NCBI GenBank assembly: GCA_024636555.1
Contig: JAGXGW010000040.1
Span: 1-64,000 of the forward strand
Direction: 5' to 3'
From: Paracoccaceae bacterium
GTDB lineage: Bacteria; Pseudomonadota; Alphaproteobacteria; Rhodobacterales; Rhodobacteraceae
Length of the DNA stretch: 64,000 nucleotides
Positions 21,082-29,832 of this stretch are shown here, piece by piece; positions within the stretch are counted from its first letter, which is position 1, and each line of letters begins with the position of its first letter. Under the pieces are notes generated by a model. That model was given only the letters and a program-made list of their open reading frames with translations. It was not told where the DNA came from and did no database searches. The translations under genes were made by a program, and so were the position numbers.

Positions 21082-21795
21082 ATGATATATCAAACAGCTA
21101 CCAGTAAGCTGGCCCTCATCAGCGCTCTGATCGTTCCGTTGCTCGCAGCTCCCGCCTATGCGCAGGATGAACAGCCGGCGCAGGAGACCGAAGCCAGTCA
21201 GGACCAAAACGCGCAAGGTGCAGGTGGGGAAGAAAATGCCATCGTGGCACGTGTCGGTTCGGTCGATATCCGGTCGAGCGATGTCATGACCCATGTCGGG
21301 ATGCTGCCAGAGGGGGTCCGCGCGCAACCGCCAGAACTGCTGATCCCGATGGCTGTCGAACAGCTTGTGCTACGGCAGCTCATTCTTCAGCAGGACGCAA
21401 CCCAAGAGCTTGCCGAAGACCCTGCGGTCCAGATTCTTGCCGACGAAGCCGCCCAGTCCGCGCGGGAGAATGTGCTTGTCCAGTTCTGGCTGGAGCGCGA
21501 GCTTGAGAGCAGAGTGACACAGGAAGATATCCAATCTGCATATGATACGCTTCAATCAGCGTCCGAAACCGAGCTTCCCCCTCTCGATCAAGTTCGTGGG
21601 CAGGTGGAACAGCGTCTGCGCCAGCAGGAGATCGAAACCCTGACGGATGAACTTCTCGAAAGTGATCTTGTCACTTATTACGGACCAGACGGCGAACCGG
21701 TCGACGGTGCTCAGACGAACGGTGCAGGAGCCGGCGCTGATGACGCCGAAGAAGGTGATGACACCGAGACGGAAACCGGCACGAGCTCTGACTGA
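21082..21795 (+). CDS. Secreted SurA/PpiD-type N-terminal-domain protein without an evident parvulin domain
   Basis: Signal peptide (MIYQTATSKLALISALIVPLLAAPAYAQ); IVARVGSVDIRSSDVMTHV..., AVEQLVLRQLILQQDA..., EDIQSAYDTLQSASETELPPLDQVRGQVEQRLRQQEIETLTDELLES. Confidence 0.7.
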   Translation: MIYQTATSKLALISALIVPLLAAPAYAQDEQPAQETEASQDQNAQGAGGEENAIVARVGSVDIRSSDVMTHVGMLPEGVRAQPPELLIPMAVEQLVLRQLILQQDATQELAEDPAVQILADEAAQSARENVLVQFWLERELESRVTQEDIQSAYDTLQSASETELPPLDQVRGQVEQRLRQQEIETLTDELLESDLVTYYGPDGEPVDGAQTNGAGAGADDAEEGDDTETETGTSSD

Positions 21796-21872
21796 CCCGC
21801 AGTCACGCGCTCTGCAACAGGTCGGCACTGGCAGAAAGTCCAGAGCCGACCCCGTCCAGACCGAGGACTGCC

Positions 21873-22679
21873 ATGCAGCACTTGCAGCTAAAGAATACCC
21901 GCGCGCTCGTGACCGGCGCGAGTTCCGGCATCGGCGAGGCCATCGCGCGGGTCTTCGCCGCGCAAGGCTCTTCGGTCATCGTCAACTATCTGTCGGATCA
22001 GGAAGCGGCTGAGCGCCTCATCCGTGAGATCCGCGACAACGGCGGGCGGGGCGAGGCTGTGCAGGCCGATATCTCGACGGCTGAGGGCTGCGCCTCCTTG
22101 TTCGCTGCCGCCGAACACCATTTCGGCGGCGTCGACATTCTGGTCGCGAATGCCGGGATCCAGCGCGACGCCGCCTTTACCGAACTGAGCCTGGAAGACT
22201 GGAACAAGGTCATCGGGGTCAATCTGACCGGCCATTTTTTATGTGCACAGGAAGCTGTACGTCGGTTTCGTCGCCAAGGTCTGGATCCGGCCAAATCTCC
22301 GGCACTGGGAAAGATTATCTTCACAAGCTCGGTCCACCAAGCCATTCCCTGGGCTGGTCGCGCGAATTATGCGACGGCCAAGGGCGGCATCAAGATGTTG
22401 ATGGAGTCGATGGCGCAGGAGCTTTCATCCGAGAAAATCCGTGTCAATGCCATTGCCCCTGGGGCAATAAAGACAGCCATCAACCGCGATGACTGGGAGG
22501 ACAGGGAGGCCAAAAACGAACTTCTTGCACTGATCCCGTATGGCCGCGTTGGCGAGCCGTCGGACATCGCCAAGGCTGCCGTCTGGCTTGCTTCGGACGA
22601 GTCCGATTATGTCGTCGGCACAACATTGTTCGTGGATGGCGGCATGACGCTTTATCCATCCTTCCGCGAGGGCGGATGA
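21873..22679 (+). CDS. SDR family oxidoreductase (glucose 1-dehydrogenase-like)
   Basis: 268 aa; NTRALVTGASSGIGEAIARVFAAQGSSVIVNYLSDQEAAERL; YATAKGGIKMLMESMAQELSSEKIRVNAIAPGAIKTAIN. Confidence 0.9.
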   Translation: MQHLQLKNTRALVTGASSGIGEAIARVFAAQGSSVIVNYLSDQEAAERLIREIRDNGGRGEAVQADISTAEGCASLFAAAEHHFGGVDILVANAGIQRDAAFTELSLEDWNKVIGVNLTGHFLCAQEAVRRFRRQGLDPAKSPALGKIIFTSSVHQAIPWAGRANYATAKGGIKMLMESMAQELSSEKIRVNAIAPGAIKTAINRDDWEDREAKNELLALIPYGRVGEPSDIAKAAVWLASDESDYVVGTTLFVDGGMTLYPSFREGG

Positions 22680-22689
22680 TGATTTTACG

Positions 22690-22714
22690 GGAACAATCCG
22701 CACGCCCTTCTGTT
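22690..22714 (+). promoter_or_regulatory. EcfG-like promoter GGAAC-N16-TGTT upstream of dodecin
   Basis: GGAAC 22690-22694, TGTT 22711-22714; 33 nt before ATG 22747. Confidence 0.55.
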
Positions 22715-22746
22715 CTTGACTCGAACCCAATTGAAAGGAGAACGTT

Positions 22747-22950
22747 ATGTCTGTAGCGCGTGTCACCGAAATTTCCTCGACATCGACTGAAAGCTTCGAC
22801 GACGCCACCCGGCAAGGTATCAAGCGGGCGTCGAAGACTCTGCGTGGTATCACCAGCGCTTGGGTGAAAGATCAGAACGTGATGATCGACAACGGCCGAA
22901 TTACCGCTTTCAAGGTAAATCTGGCTGTGACTTTTGTGCTGGACGACTGA
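22747..22950 (+). CDS. Dodecin family flavin-binding protein
   Basis: 67 aa; VARVTEISSTSTESFDDATRQGIKRASKTLRGITSAWVKDQNVMIDNGRITAFKVNLAVTFVLDD. Confidence 0.93.
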   Translation: MSVARVTEISSTSTESFDDATRQGIKRASKTLRGITSAWVKDQNVMIDNGRITAFKVNLAVTFVLDD

Positions 22951-22968
22951 GCCCCGGTTAAATCTTGC

Positions 22969-23000
22969 AACTGCGCTGCCTGTCTTCGGGCGGCGCAGTT
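22969..23000. terminator. Bidirectional hairpin terminator candidate
   Basis: AACTGCGCTGCC-tgtcttcg-GGCGGCGCAGTT between dodecin and the convergent ThDP enzyme. Confidence 0.6.
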
Positions 23001-23126
23001 TCACGTATCGTGAAAGCGCCCTGCCCTTTCAGCACGCTTGACAGCGGATCCGACAGTGGCTGCTCGGTGGCGACGCGGAATGTCCCGGCATCGTCCGCCT
23101 TGATCAGGGCGGCGACCGCCACGGGA

Positions 23127-24896
23127 TCAGGCCCAAGACCGCTTGATGGACTGCTTCACGATCTCGTAGCCGTCCGGATCGCCTTTCAACACGGATCTGG
23201 CAAAGCTCTTTGCCTGAGAATAGGTGACGTGTGGCGGCAGCGAAGCCACGTTAGGATCGACGATTGCATCTATCACCACCGGCCGGTCGGCCTGTAGCGC
23301 CGCGTCCCATGCGGGGCCAACCTGTTCCGGTCGTTCAACCCGTATGCCTTTTAACCCCAGAAGCTCGGCATAGGCGGCGTAGTCGAGTTGCGGGATATTC
23401 TGTGTTTGCTCTACCTTGGGAAATCCACCCATGGCGCGCAGTTCCCAAGTCACCTGATTCAGATCACCATTGTTCAGCACGCAGATGATCATTCGCGGGT
23501 CTGTCCAATCCTTCCAGTACTTGGCCACGGTGATAAGGCTGCTCATACCCAACATTTGCATTGCACCATCGCCGACGAAGCCGATGGCGACCCGGGCGGG
23601 GTGGCAGAACTTGGCCGCCGTGGTGTATGGCACGCCGGGGCACATCGTTGCCAGAGTCCCTGACAGTGAGGCCATATGCCCACGCCGGAACTTCATGCCC
23701 CGCGCGAACCAGTTGGCTGACGAGCCTGAATCGGCAGAAACGATGGCATTGTCCGGCAATCGTTCGGAACATGACCAAAACAGCAGTTCCGGGTTTACCG
23801 GATCGGCAGACAGGTGGGCCCGCGCGTGTTCGCCTTCCCACCAATTCGTTATCTTGCTCTCGAGACTCTCGCGCCAGCTGCGATCTGTTTTTTGCTTGAG
23901 ATGGGGCAACAGTGCCCGCAGCGTCAATGCAGTGTCACCGACAAGATTGACCTCCATGGGATAGCGGATGGAAAGCATCTTGGGATCGATGTCGATCTGC
24001 ACGCCTCGGGCCTGACCTTCCTTCGGCAGGAACTCGGAATAGGGGAAACTCGAGCCGACCATGAGAAGGGTGTCGCACCCCATCATCATGTCCCATGAAG
24101 GCCGCGTGCCCAACAGTCCGATCTGCCCGGTGACAAATGGCAGGTCATCAGGAACCGCCGCGCGCCCAAGCAGCGCCTTGGCGACGCCCGCGCCCAAAGT
24201 TTCAGCTGTTTCGATCACCTCATCGGTCGCGTTCAGCGCGCCGGCACCGACCAGCATCGCAACCTTGCTGCCGGAGTTCAGCACTTCCGCCGCCTCGCGC
24301 AGCTTGTCCTCTCCCGGAACGATGCGCGGTTGCGCATAGCCCATGCCCGAATGGACCGTGCCATGTTCGCGCGCAGGTTCCTTGTGTGGTGCTTCTTGGA
24401 CGTCATTGGGAATGATGATGCAGGTGACGGTGCGTTCTGCCTTGGCAATCCGCAATGCCCGGTCGAGCAGGTGGCGCATCTGCTCGGGGGTCATGCATGT
24501 ATGGACATAGTCCCCTGCGACATCCTTGAACAACGAGGCGATGTCGATTTCCTGCTGATAATGCCCGCCAAGAGCGGCACGGGCCTGCTGTCCGACAATC
24601 GCCACGACCGGTTGATGATCCAGTTTGGCGTCATAAAGACCGTTCAGCAGGTGGATCGCGCCCGGCCCTGAAGTCGCGAGGCACACGCCGACTTCGCCGG
24701 TCCATTTGGCATGCGCACAGGCCATGAACGCCGCTTCCTCCTCGTGCCGAACCTGAATGAATTCCAGATCATCACCGAGTGCCGTGTTCATGGCGCCGAC
24801 GATACCGTTGATGCCGTCGCCGGGGTACCCGTAGATCCGTCGGACACCCCATTCCTTCAGGCGTTTCAGCATATAATCGGCAACGGTATCAGCCAT
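23127..24896 (-). CDS. Thiamine-pyrophosphate-requiring enzyme (pyruvate oxidase/PoxB-like)
   Basis: 589 aa; VRRIYGYPGDGINGIVGAM, VRHEEEAAFMACAHAKWTGEVGVCLATSGPGAIHLLNGLYDAK, IGFVGDGAMQMLGMSSLITVAKY..ICVLNNGDLNQVTWE. Confidence 0.9.
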   Translation of the reverse strand: MADTVADYMLKRLKEWGVRRIYGYPGDGINGIVGAMNTALGDDLEFIQVRHEEEAAFMACAHAKWTGEVGVCLATSGPGAIHLLNGLYDAKLDHQPVVAIVGQQARAALGGHYQQEIDIASLFKDVAGDYVHTCMTPEQMRHLLDRALRIAKAERTVTCIIIPNDVQEAPHKEPAREHGTVHSGMGYAQPRIVPGEDKLREAAEVLNSGSKVAMLVGAGALNATDEVIETAETLGAGVAKALLGRAAVPDDLPFVTGQIGLLGTRPSWDMMMGCDTLLMVGSSFPYSEFLPKEGQARGVQIDIDPKMLSIRYPMEVNLVGDTALTLRALLPHLKQKTDRSWRESLESKITNWWEGEHARAHLSADPVNPELLFWSCSERLPDNAIVSADSGSSANWFARGMKFRRGHMASLSGTLATMCPGVPYTTAAKFCHPARVAIGFVGDGAMQMLGMSSLITVAKYWKDWTDPRMIICVLNNGDLNQVTWELRAMGGFPKVEQTQNIPQLDYAAYAELLGLKGIRVERPEQVGPAWDAALQADRPVVIDAIVDPNVASLPPHVTYSQAKSFARSVLKGDPDGYEIVKQSIKRSWA

Positions 24897-24980
24897 GAGG
24901 TTTCTCCTCGTTCTGTTGGGATGGCGTCCGACTTGCGCCGAGGGCTCTGCGAAATCGCCAGATCCAAGGCAGCAAGCCGT

Positions 24981-26393
24981 TTATCGCTCGACCGCCACAA
25001 AACGCGTGTTGCCGTTCCGGTTCACCTGTAGCAGCAACGGTCGTTCTGTTTGACCAGCGGCGTTCCAGGCATCCGACAGTGACTCGGCGGAATCAACAGC
25101 CTCGTCTCCTGCACGCAGGATCACGTCACCCTGCATGAGACCCGCCTCAGAGGCCGGGCTGTCAGGTTCGACACGCTGTACCATGATCCCTACGCCTTGG
25201 CTCAATCCAAGGTTGCGGCGGACGAGTTCCGGCAGCGGGGAGACGGCCAGACCCATTTGACCGCTTTCCATCCTCTCGGTATCGGCGGCCGAAGCGGTGC
25301 GTACCGTGTCGCGTTCGGCCGGTGTCAGCATGATCTCGATGCGTCCGCCGTCGCGGAACACGGTAACGGGCAGTTCTGTACCCGGTTCTGTCCCGGCAAC
25401 GGCGAGCGAGATTCCGCGGGGACTTTCTGCGGCCTCCCCGTCGATGGACAGGATCACATCGCCCTCCTCTATGCCGGCGTTATCCGCGGGCATTCCCGGC
25501 TCGACCGAGGTGACGATGACCCCCTCGGGGCCGTCAAGCCCCAGCGCGCGCGCCAGAGTTTCATCGACAGCTTGCAGGCTCACCCCGATGAACCCGCGTG
25601 CGACGACGCCGGTCTCGATCAACTGCTGCACGACATCTTCGGCAATACTTGACGGGACAGCAAAGCCGATCCCGATATTGCCGCCTCCGGGCGAGAAGAT
25701 CGCGGTGTTCACGCCGATGACCTCGCCTGAAGTATTGAAGAGCGGCCCGCCGGAATTTCCTGAATTGATCGAGGCATCTGTCTGGAGAAAGGCGTCATAG
25801 GGCCCGGCACCGATGACACGCGATGTGGCCGAAAGCACGCCGACGGTGACTGTACCGCCAAGGCCGAAGGGGCTGCCGATGGCGATCGTCCACGCCCCTG
25901 GCTGCATCTCGTCGCTGTCGCCCCAAGGTGCGATACCGATGCCCTCTGTATTGGAAACCTGCAAGACCGCGATATCGGTGGCGGGGTCCGTGCCAACAAG
26001 TTCGCCGCCGCGTGTGGTTCCGTCCGCCAGCAATATCTGGATGTCTGACGCGCCTTCCACGACATGGTTGTTCGTCACGATATGACCGTCCTCACTGATC
26101 ATGAAGCCTGACCCACCAGCGGCAATCTCGCGTTGCGGGGCCTCTCTGCCCGGCATTCCGCCGAAGGGGCTGGGCCTGTTGAACCGATCTCCTTCGGGCA
26201 TGCCCGGCTGCATGTCAGCGGGGCGGCGGGCAAGGATGCCGATCACGGACGAGCTGAGCTCGGCGACAATAGGCGTGAAATCTGCCGGCGGCGTGAAGTC
26301 TGTCTGTTGCGCAAACGATGGCACAGTTCCAAGGCACAGTATCGCAGCTGAAGCTACAGCGCGGACCGTGCGGTGCGTTCTTCCGTCTTTCAT
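24981..26393 (-). CDS. DegP/HtrA-family periplasmic serine protease with PDZ domains
   Basis: 470 aa; GSGFMISEDGHIVTNNHVVEGASDI, TDIAVLQV, QTDASINSGNSGGPLFNTSGEVIGVN, PDZ EEGDVILSIDGE. Confidence 0.94.
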   Translation of the reverse strand: MKDGRTHRTVRAVASAAILCLGTVPSFAQQTDFTPPADFTPIVAELSSSVIGILARRPADMQPGMPEGDRFNRPSPFGGMPGREAPQREIAAGGSGFMISEDGHIVTNNHVVEGASDIQILLADGTTRGGELVGTDPATDIAVLQVSNTEGIGIAPWGDSDEMQPGAWTIAIGSPFGLGGTVTVGVLSATSRVIGAGPYDAFLQTDASINSGNSGGPLFNTSGEVIGVNTAIFSPGGGNIGIGFAVPSSIAEDVVQQLIETGVVARGFIGVSLQAVDETLARALGLDGPEGVIVTSVEPGMPADNAGIEEGDVILSIDGEAAESPRGISLAVAGTEPGTELPVTVFRDGGRIEIMLTPAERDTVRTASAADTERMESGQMGLAVSPLPELVRRNLGLSQGVGIMVQRVEPDSPASEAGLMQGDVILRAGDEAVDSAESLSDAWNAAGQTERPLLLQVNRNGNTRFVAVER

Positions 26394-26455
26394 GGATGTC
26401 TCCTCTGGTCTGCCTTGGAGGCCGGAATGACAACCGGCCAGTTCATGACCCCGAC

Positions 26456-26480
26456 AACTGAAGCGCTGTCATATTGTTCC
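26456..26480 (-). promoter_or_regulatory. EcfG-like promoter GGAAC-N16-AGTT upstream of htrA
   Basis: Plus strand AACT 26456-26459 ... GTTCC 26476-26480; 63 nt upstream of start 26393. Confidence 0.45.
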
Positions 26481-26809
26481 GACAGCGCTCGTTTTCGGTC
26501 CGGAGATGGGCTTACAAGGTGTCCGTATACGAATTTCAGGCTTTGTACGGGTGATGCGGCGACGGTGGCGCTACAAGGCTTGGGGGACGTCGCGGCGCAT
26601 CAATACAACATGATGATCGTTCAGCGCCGCACCTGACAAAAACGCCACATCTTCAAGAGTTTCGGCCCCTTCGGAGTGACCCGGACGGTGATCCGGGATA
26701 TTATAATTATTGGTCATTTGAGAACGAATGGTTTGCCGAGGCAAAGGAACGCGGCGGCGCTTCTGGTCTGTATTACGCGCTAAATCCGCCCTACCCTGGT
26801 GCTGGAAGG

Positions 26810-26850
26810 TATGTCCAATAAGTTTGCATTATCGGACATATTTTTTTGCA
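26810..26850. other. AT-rich inverted repeat followed by T7 tract
   Basis: TATGTCCAATAA-gtttgca-TTATCGGACATA then TTTTTTT; 12-bp arms with one mismatch, in a gene-free interval. Confidence 0.6.
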
Positions 26851-26971
26851 AATTAAAGAAACGAGACAGCCTTATCAGCAACGGCTCTATCTTCTTCGTC
26901 TCGGACACCCACACGAGACAAAGGCTTGAAAATTATGCGGATCACGATGGCAGTTTGTAATGGACAAGAAA

Positions 26972-26987
26972 GTTTCGCGCGCGAAAC
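26972..26987. promoter_or_regulatory. parS-like 16-bp perfect palindrome
   Basis: GTTTCGCGCGCGAAAC, immediately downstream of parB. Confidence 0.75.
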
Positions 26988-27037
26988 CTTCTTGCCGAAA
27001 TCGGCTGTCGAGAAACAGTCAATTCACTGCCAGACAG

Positions 27038-28159
27038 CTACTTCACACTGAGAAATCGCTCAATTTCCTGCATTAGGGCCTCGACCAATTCAGCGTTGAC
27101 GCTCTCACCCTCAAACCGGATCGAATGCCCCCTCTGATCGGTGGCGTGCATCATCGAAATGCCGCTCGCGAGCCTCACGACAGCCCCGCCACTTTCCGCA
27201 GATGGCATCGGCTTGTTCCGGGGTCGACCGGGTGCTTTCGACGGCTTCTCCAGCGCCTCGACACCAAGGACGACCGGCTCCAGCAACGCCCACTCCCCTC
27301 CAGCGTCGCTGGCGTCACCGGATATCTGGCCTGCTTCAAGGGCCCGCCGCAACTCGGTGGTGAGACCGGCACGGATCGCTGCAACGATCCGCAATCCCTG
27401 CCGTTCCGACAGCTCATGTGCATGGGACAGTAAATCGCCCAACTCTTCATGCAGCTCCGCAAAGGCCCGAATCTTTGAGCGCTTTGCCTTGCTCCCTGCG
27501 TGGAACAGTGCGCTCACAGCTTCTTCAACAGAGCCGAACGCCCCCTGCCCCGCAGCCATCACCGCAATGCGACCACGCTCGTACTGGCTCAGATCGCTGC
27601 GGATCTCGTTTTCTTCCACCATCGCGACATAGGCCTCCGCCGACGCACTCTGCACGCGAACGATCGCCTTGATCCTTGTGTACGCCTCCCCCCGCGCCTC
27701 GACCATCAAAGCGCGCACCGCCATCAACCGGCGCCAGCCCGAGATCAGACCATAACGAGGGCTATCCGGATCTCCCTGCGGATTGGGATAGACCTCGATC
27801 GGCAGGCGCAATCCATGGGCGCGAATCGACGCCTTCAATTCCTCCATCTCTTCGGCATCCACATTGACGCGGTCGCGTGCGAGGGCTTCGGAGTGGATAT
27901 CGGCGATCCTGATCTCCTCGACGATCAGCCCCTCCGCCAAGGCTTTGCGGTAGCGTTCCGCATCGGTTGAATCGCGCGCGGCCTTCAACCGCTCCTCCGG
28001 ACCAAATGCGGAAGACCCCGCCGCGGCCTCGCCTGCTATCTGGGCAATCGGAGGCATCGGCCCCAACCCGCCATTGCCGGAGGTTTCGCGCGCGAAACCA
28101 TCCTCGATGTCTTTGAGCGCATCCGCGCTCGGTGCCTCCAGACGTTTGCGCTTAGCCAT
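27038..28159 (-). CDS. parB: Plasmid partitioning protein ParB (ParB/RepB/Spo0J family)
   Basis: 373 aa; LPIEVYPNPQGDPDSPRYGLISGWRRLMAVRALMVEARGEAYTRIKAIVR; overlaps parA stop. Confidence 0.9.
   Translation of the reverse strand: MAKRKRLEAPSADALKDIEDGFARETSGNGGLGPMPPIAQIAGEAAAGSSAFGPEERLKAARDSTDAERYRKALAEGLIVEEIRIADIHSEALARDRVNVDAEEMEELKASIRAHGLRLPIEVYPNPQGDPDSPRYGLISGWRRLMAVRALMVEARGEAYTRIKAIVRVQSASAEAYVAMVEENEIRSDLSQYERGRIAVMAAGQGAFGSVEEAVSALFHAGSKAKRSKIRAFAELHEELGDLLSHAHELSERQGLRIVAAIRAGLTTELRRALEAGQISGDASDAGGEWALLEPVVLGVEALEKPSKAPGRPRNKPMPSAESGGAVVRLASGISMMHATDQRGHSIRFEGESVNAELVEALMQEIERFLSVK
28083..28098. promoter_or_regulatory. Second parS-like palindrome, inside parB coding sequence
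   Basis: GTTTCGCGCGCGAAAC again (18-bp GGTTTCGCGCGCGAAACC at 28082-28099). Confidence 0.7.
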
Positions 28160-29591
28160 CTGCCTGTTCCTCCTGCTCTGTGGCCTGTGGTGCTAAACCT
28201 GCCTGTTCAGCAGCCTCTGCCTCCGCCATTGCCTGATCGCGCCACCACGCACCTATCAAAATCTCCTTGAACTCCGCATATGTCCTGTCGAACGCATCCC
28301 GGCCCCGTGCATAGGTGTCGCGATTGAAATCGCGGTAATCGGCCTCGTAGATACCATTCACCTGTTCGCCGGCCTGACCTACCAGAGCGGTAAACTCCTG
28401 ACGGTAGGCATTCATGAAATCCCCGAAGTAGGCCTGAATGACATTGGCAAGATCGGTTTGCTGATTGGCATCGAAACGCGTGATCAGCGCGCGTACCACA
28501 TCCCATTCGAATTTCATCTCCGGCAAACCGGCGCGCCGGCGGGCGGAATTTTCACCCTCTTCGATGCTGGCAAACGTGGAGTAGAGCATATCGAAGAACC
28601 GCCCCGTACTGTCGAACTCAAGAAACGACGCGCCCAAAGGCACGAGCAGGATATCGGCAGCTGCCAGAGCATTGATGGTCAGGTACCCAAGTGCGGGAGG
28701 GGTATCGAGCAGCACGATATCATATTGCTCAAGGATACCCTCATTCTCCAGAAAGTGTGTCAGCGCATCCCACAGCGGCCAGTTTCGCAACGCCATGCGC
28801 CAGACAGGCACCTGGAACTCCGCCCAGTACAGGTTCAGCTGTGCGCCGATCAGGTCGATATTGGGCCAATGCGTATTCTGGATCACATCAGCCGCCGTAA
28901 CCGTGAGAGCCTCGGTCAGGGTTTCATCGAGGGGCAGGGGGGCTTCGCCGCGCGCCTCGCGCAGACGGTTTTCCTCCTGAACAGCCAGAGCGTAATCCTT
29001 GGCCAGCAACGGGAACACCGTGGTCCATTCGTCCGCAACCTTCCCGCCCATGATCGACGTCATGGAGCCCTGACTGTCGAGATCGATCACAAGAACCTTG
29101 TAACCATCCAGCGCCGCCGACATCGCAAGATGCGCGGCTGTGGAGGTTTTACCGACACCGCCTTTGAAATTTGCCACGGCAGCGACCTTGGCAGGCAACC
29201 CCTTGGGCCGGTAGGGCAGGTACTTCTTGGAGGCCATGCCTTCCGCAGCAAAATGGTTTCGCAGCGAAACCACTTCTTCCAGCGTGAACCATTTGGAGCC
29301 GCTGGCACCTTCCCCCTGCGGCAGCTCTGGATTATTTTTGAGCACGCGGCGGAAATGGGCAGGCGCGATCGGCAGCAAGTAGCGGCAGATTTCCCAAGTA
29401 GAGAACTTCCGCAGGCGTTTGGTCCCGTCAGGCGAGTAGCCGCGTTTTGCCAGATCACTCCGCCCACGCTCGCAAAAAGCGGCCGCCTTGGCGAATCGCG
29501 CAGTATCGACGGGATCACCCAGTTTCGCAGCGGAACGTTGCGGATCAAGATTCTGATAGGGTGGGATATAAGAGTCGGGCTTTTTCGTCAT
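28152..29591 (-). CDS. parA: Plasmid partitioning ATPase ParA
   Basis: Walker-type ParA: VAAVANFKGGVGKTSTAAHLAMSAALDGYKVLVIDLDSQGSMTSIMGG, YDIVLLDTPPALGYLTINALAAADILLVPLG; start at MTKKPDSY (ORF extends to 29756). Confidence 0.94.
   Translation of the reverse strand: MTKKPDSYIPPYQNLDPQRSAAKLGDPVDTARFAKAAAFCERGRSDLAKRGYSPDGTKRLRKFSTWEICRYLLPIAPAHFRRVLKNNPELPQGEGASGSKWFTLEEVVSLRNHFAAEGMASKKYLPYRPKGLPAKVAAVANFKGGVGKTSTAAHLAMSAALDGYKVLVIDLDSQGSMTSIMGGKVADEWTTVFPLLAKDYALAVQEENRLREARGEAPLPLDETLTEALTVTAADVIQNTHWPNIDLIGAQLNLYWAEFQVPVWRMALRNWPLWDALTHFLENEGILEQYDIVLLDTPPALGYLTINALAAADILLVPLGASFLEFDSTGRFFDMLYSTFASIEEGENSARRRAGLPEMKFEWDVVRALITRFDANQQTDLANVIQAYFGDFMNAYRQEFTALVGQAGEQVNGIYEADYRDFNRDTYARGRDAFDRTYAEFKEILIGAWWRDQAMAEAEAAEQAGLAPQATEQEEQADG
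29255..29271. promoter_or_regulatory. Degenerate parS-like palindrome inside parA
   Basis: GGTTTCGC-A-GCGAAACC (odd centre). Confidence 0.4.
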
Positions 29592-29760
29592 TGTCGCTGT
29601 CTGCCTCGATGTCACATGATTTCTGTGCTGTGAGGCGAACAATCGCACATTCGCTAAAGAAAGTGAATCATCTCGTGCCAAGGGAATGACAAAGCCGCGC
29701 AAATCGACATCTTTGCAGCGAAACCATGAAAGGAAATTAACATACAGACCGATCAAGTTG

Positions 29761-29791
29761 TAGAATCTTTAGAGAACTATAGAATCTTTAG
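29761..29791. repeat. 12-bp AT-rich direct repeat (TAGAATCTTTAG x2)
   Basis: 29761-29772 and 29780-29791, in AT-rich tract between parA and the iterons. Confidence 0.7.
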
Positions 29792-29832
29792 CCAGAAATA
29801 AACATTTAAAATCAAGTAACTACATGAGTTCA

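Noticed and set aside
26640-26822. Open frame ...DPDGDPGYYNYWSFENEWFAEAKERGGASGLYYALNPPYPGAGRYVQ* between htrA and parB
   Set aside because: Reads rather like a protein C-terminus, but there is no convincing start or family match. Could be a gene remnant; not supported enough to call.
28458-29633. 391-aa plus-strand ORF
   Set aside because: Antisense of parA; no motifs.
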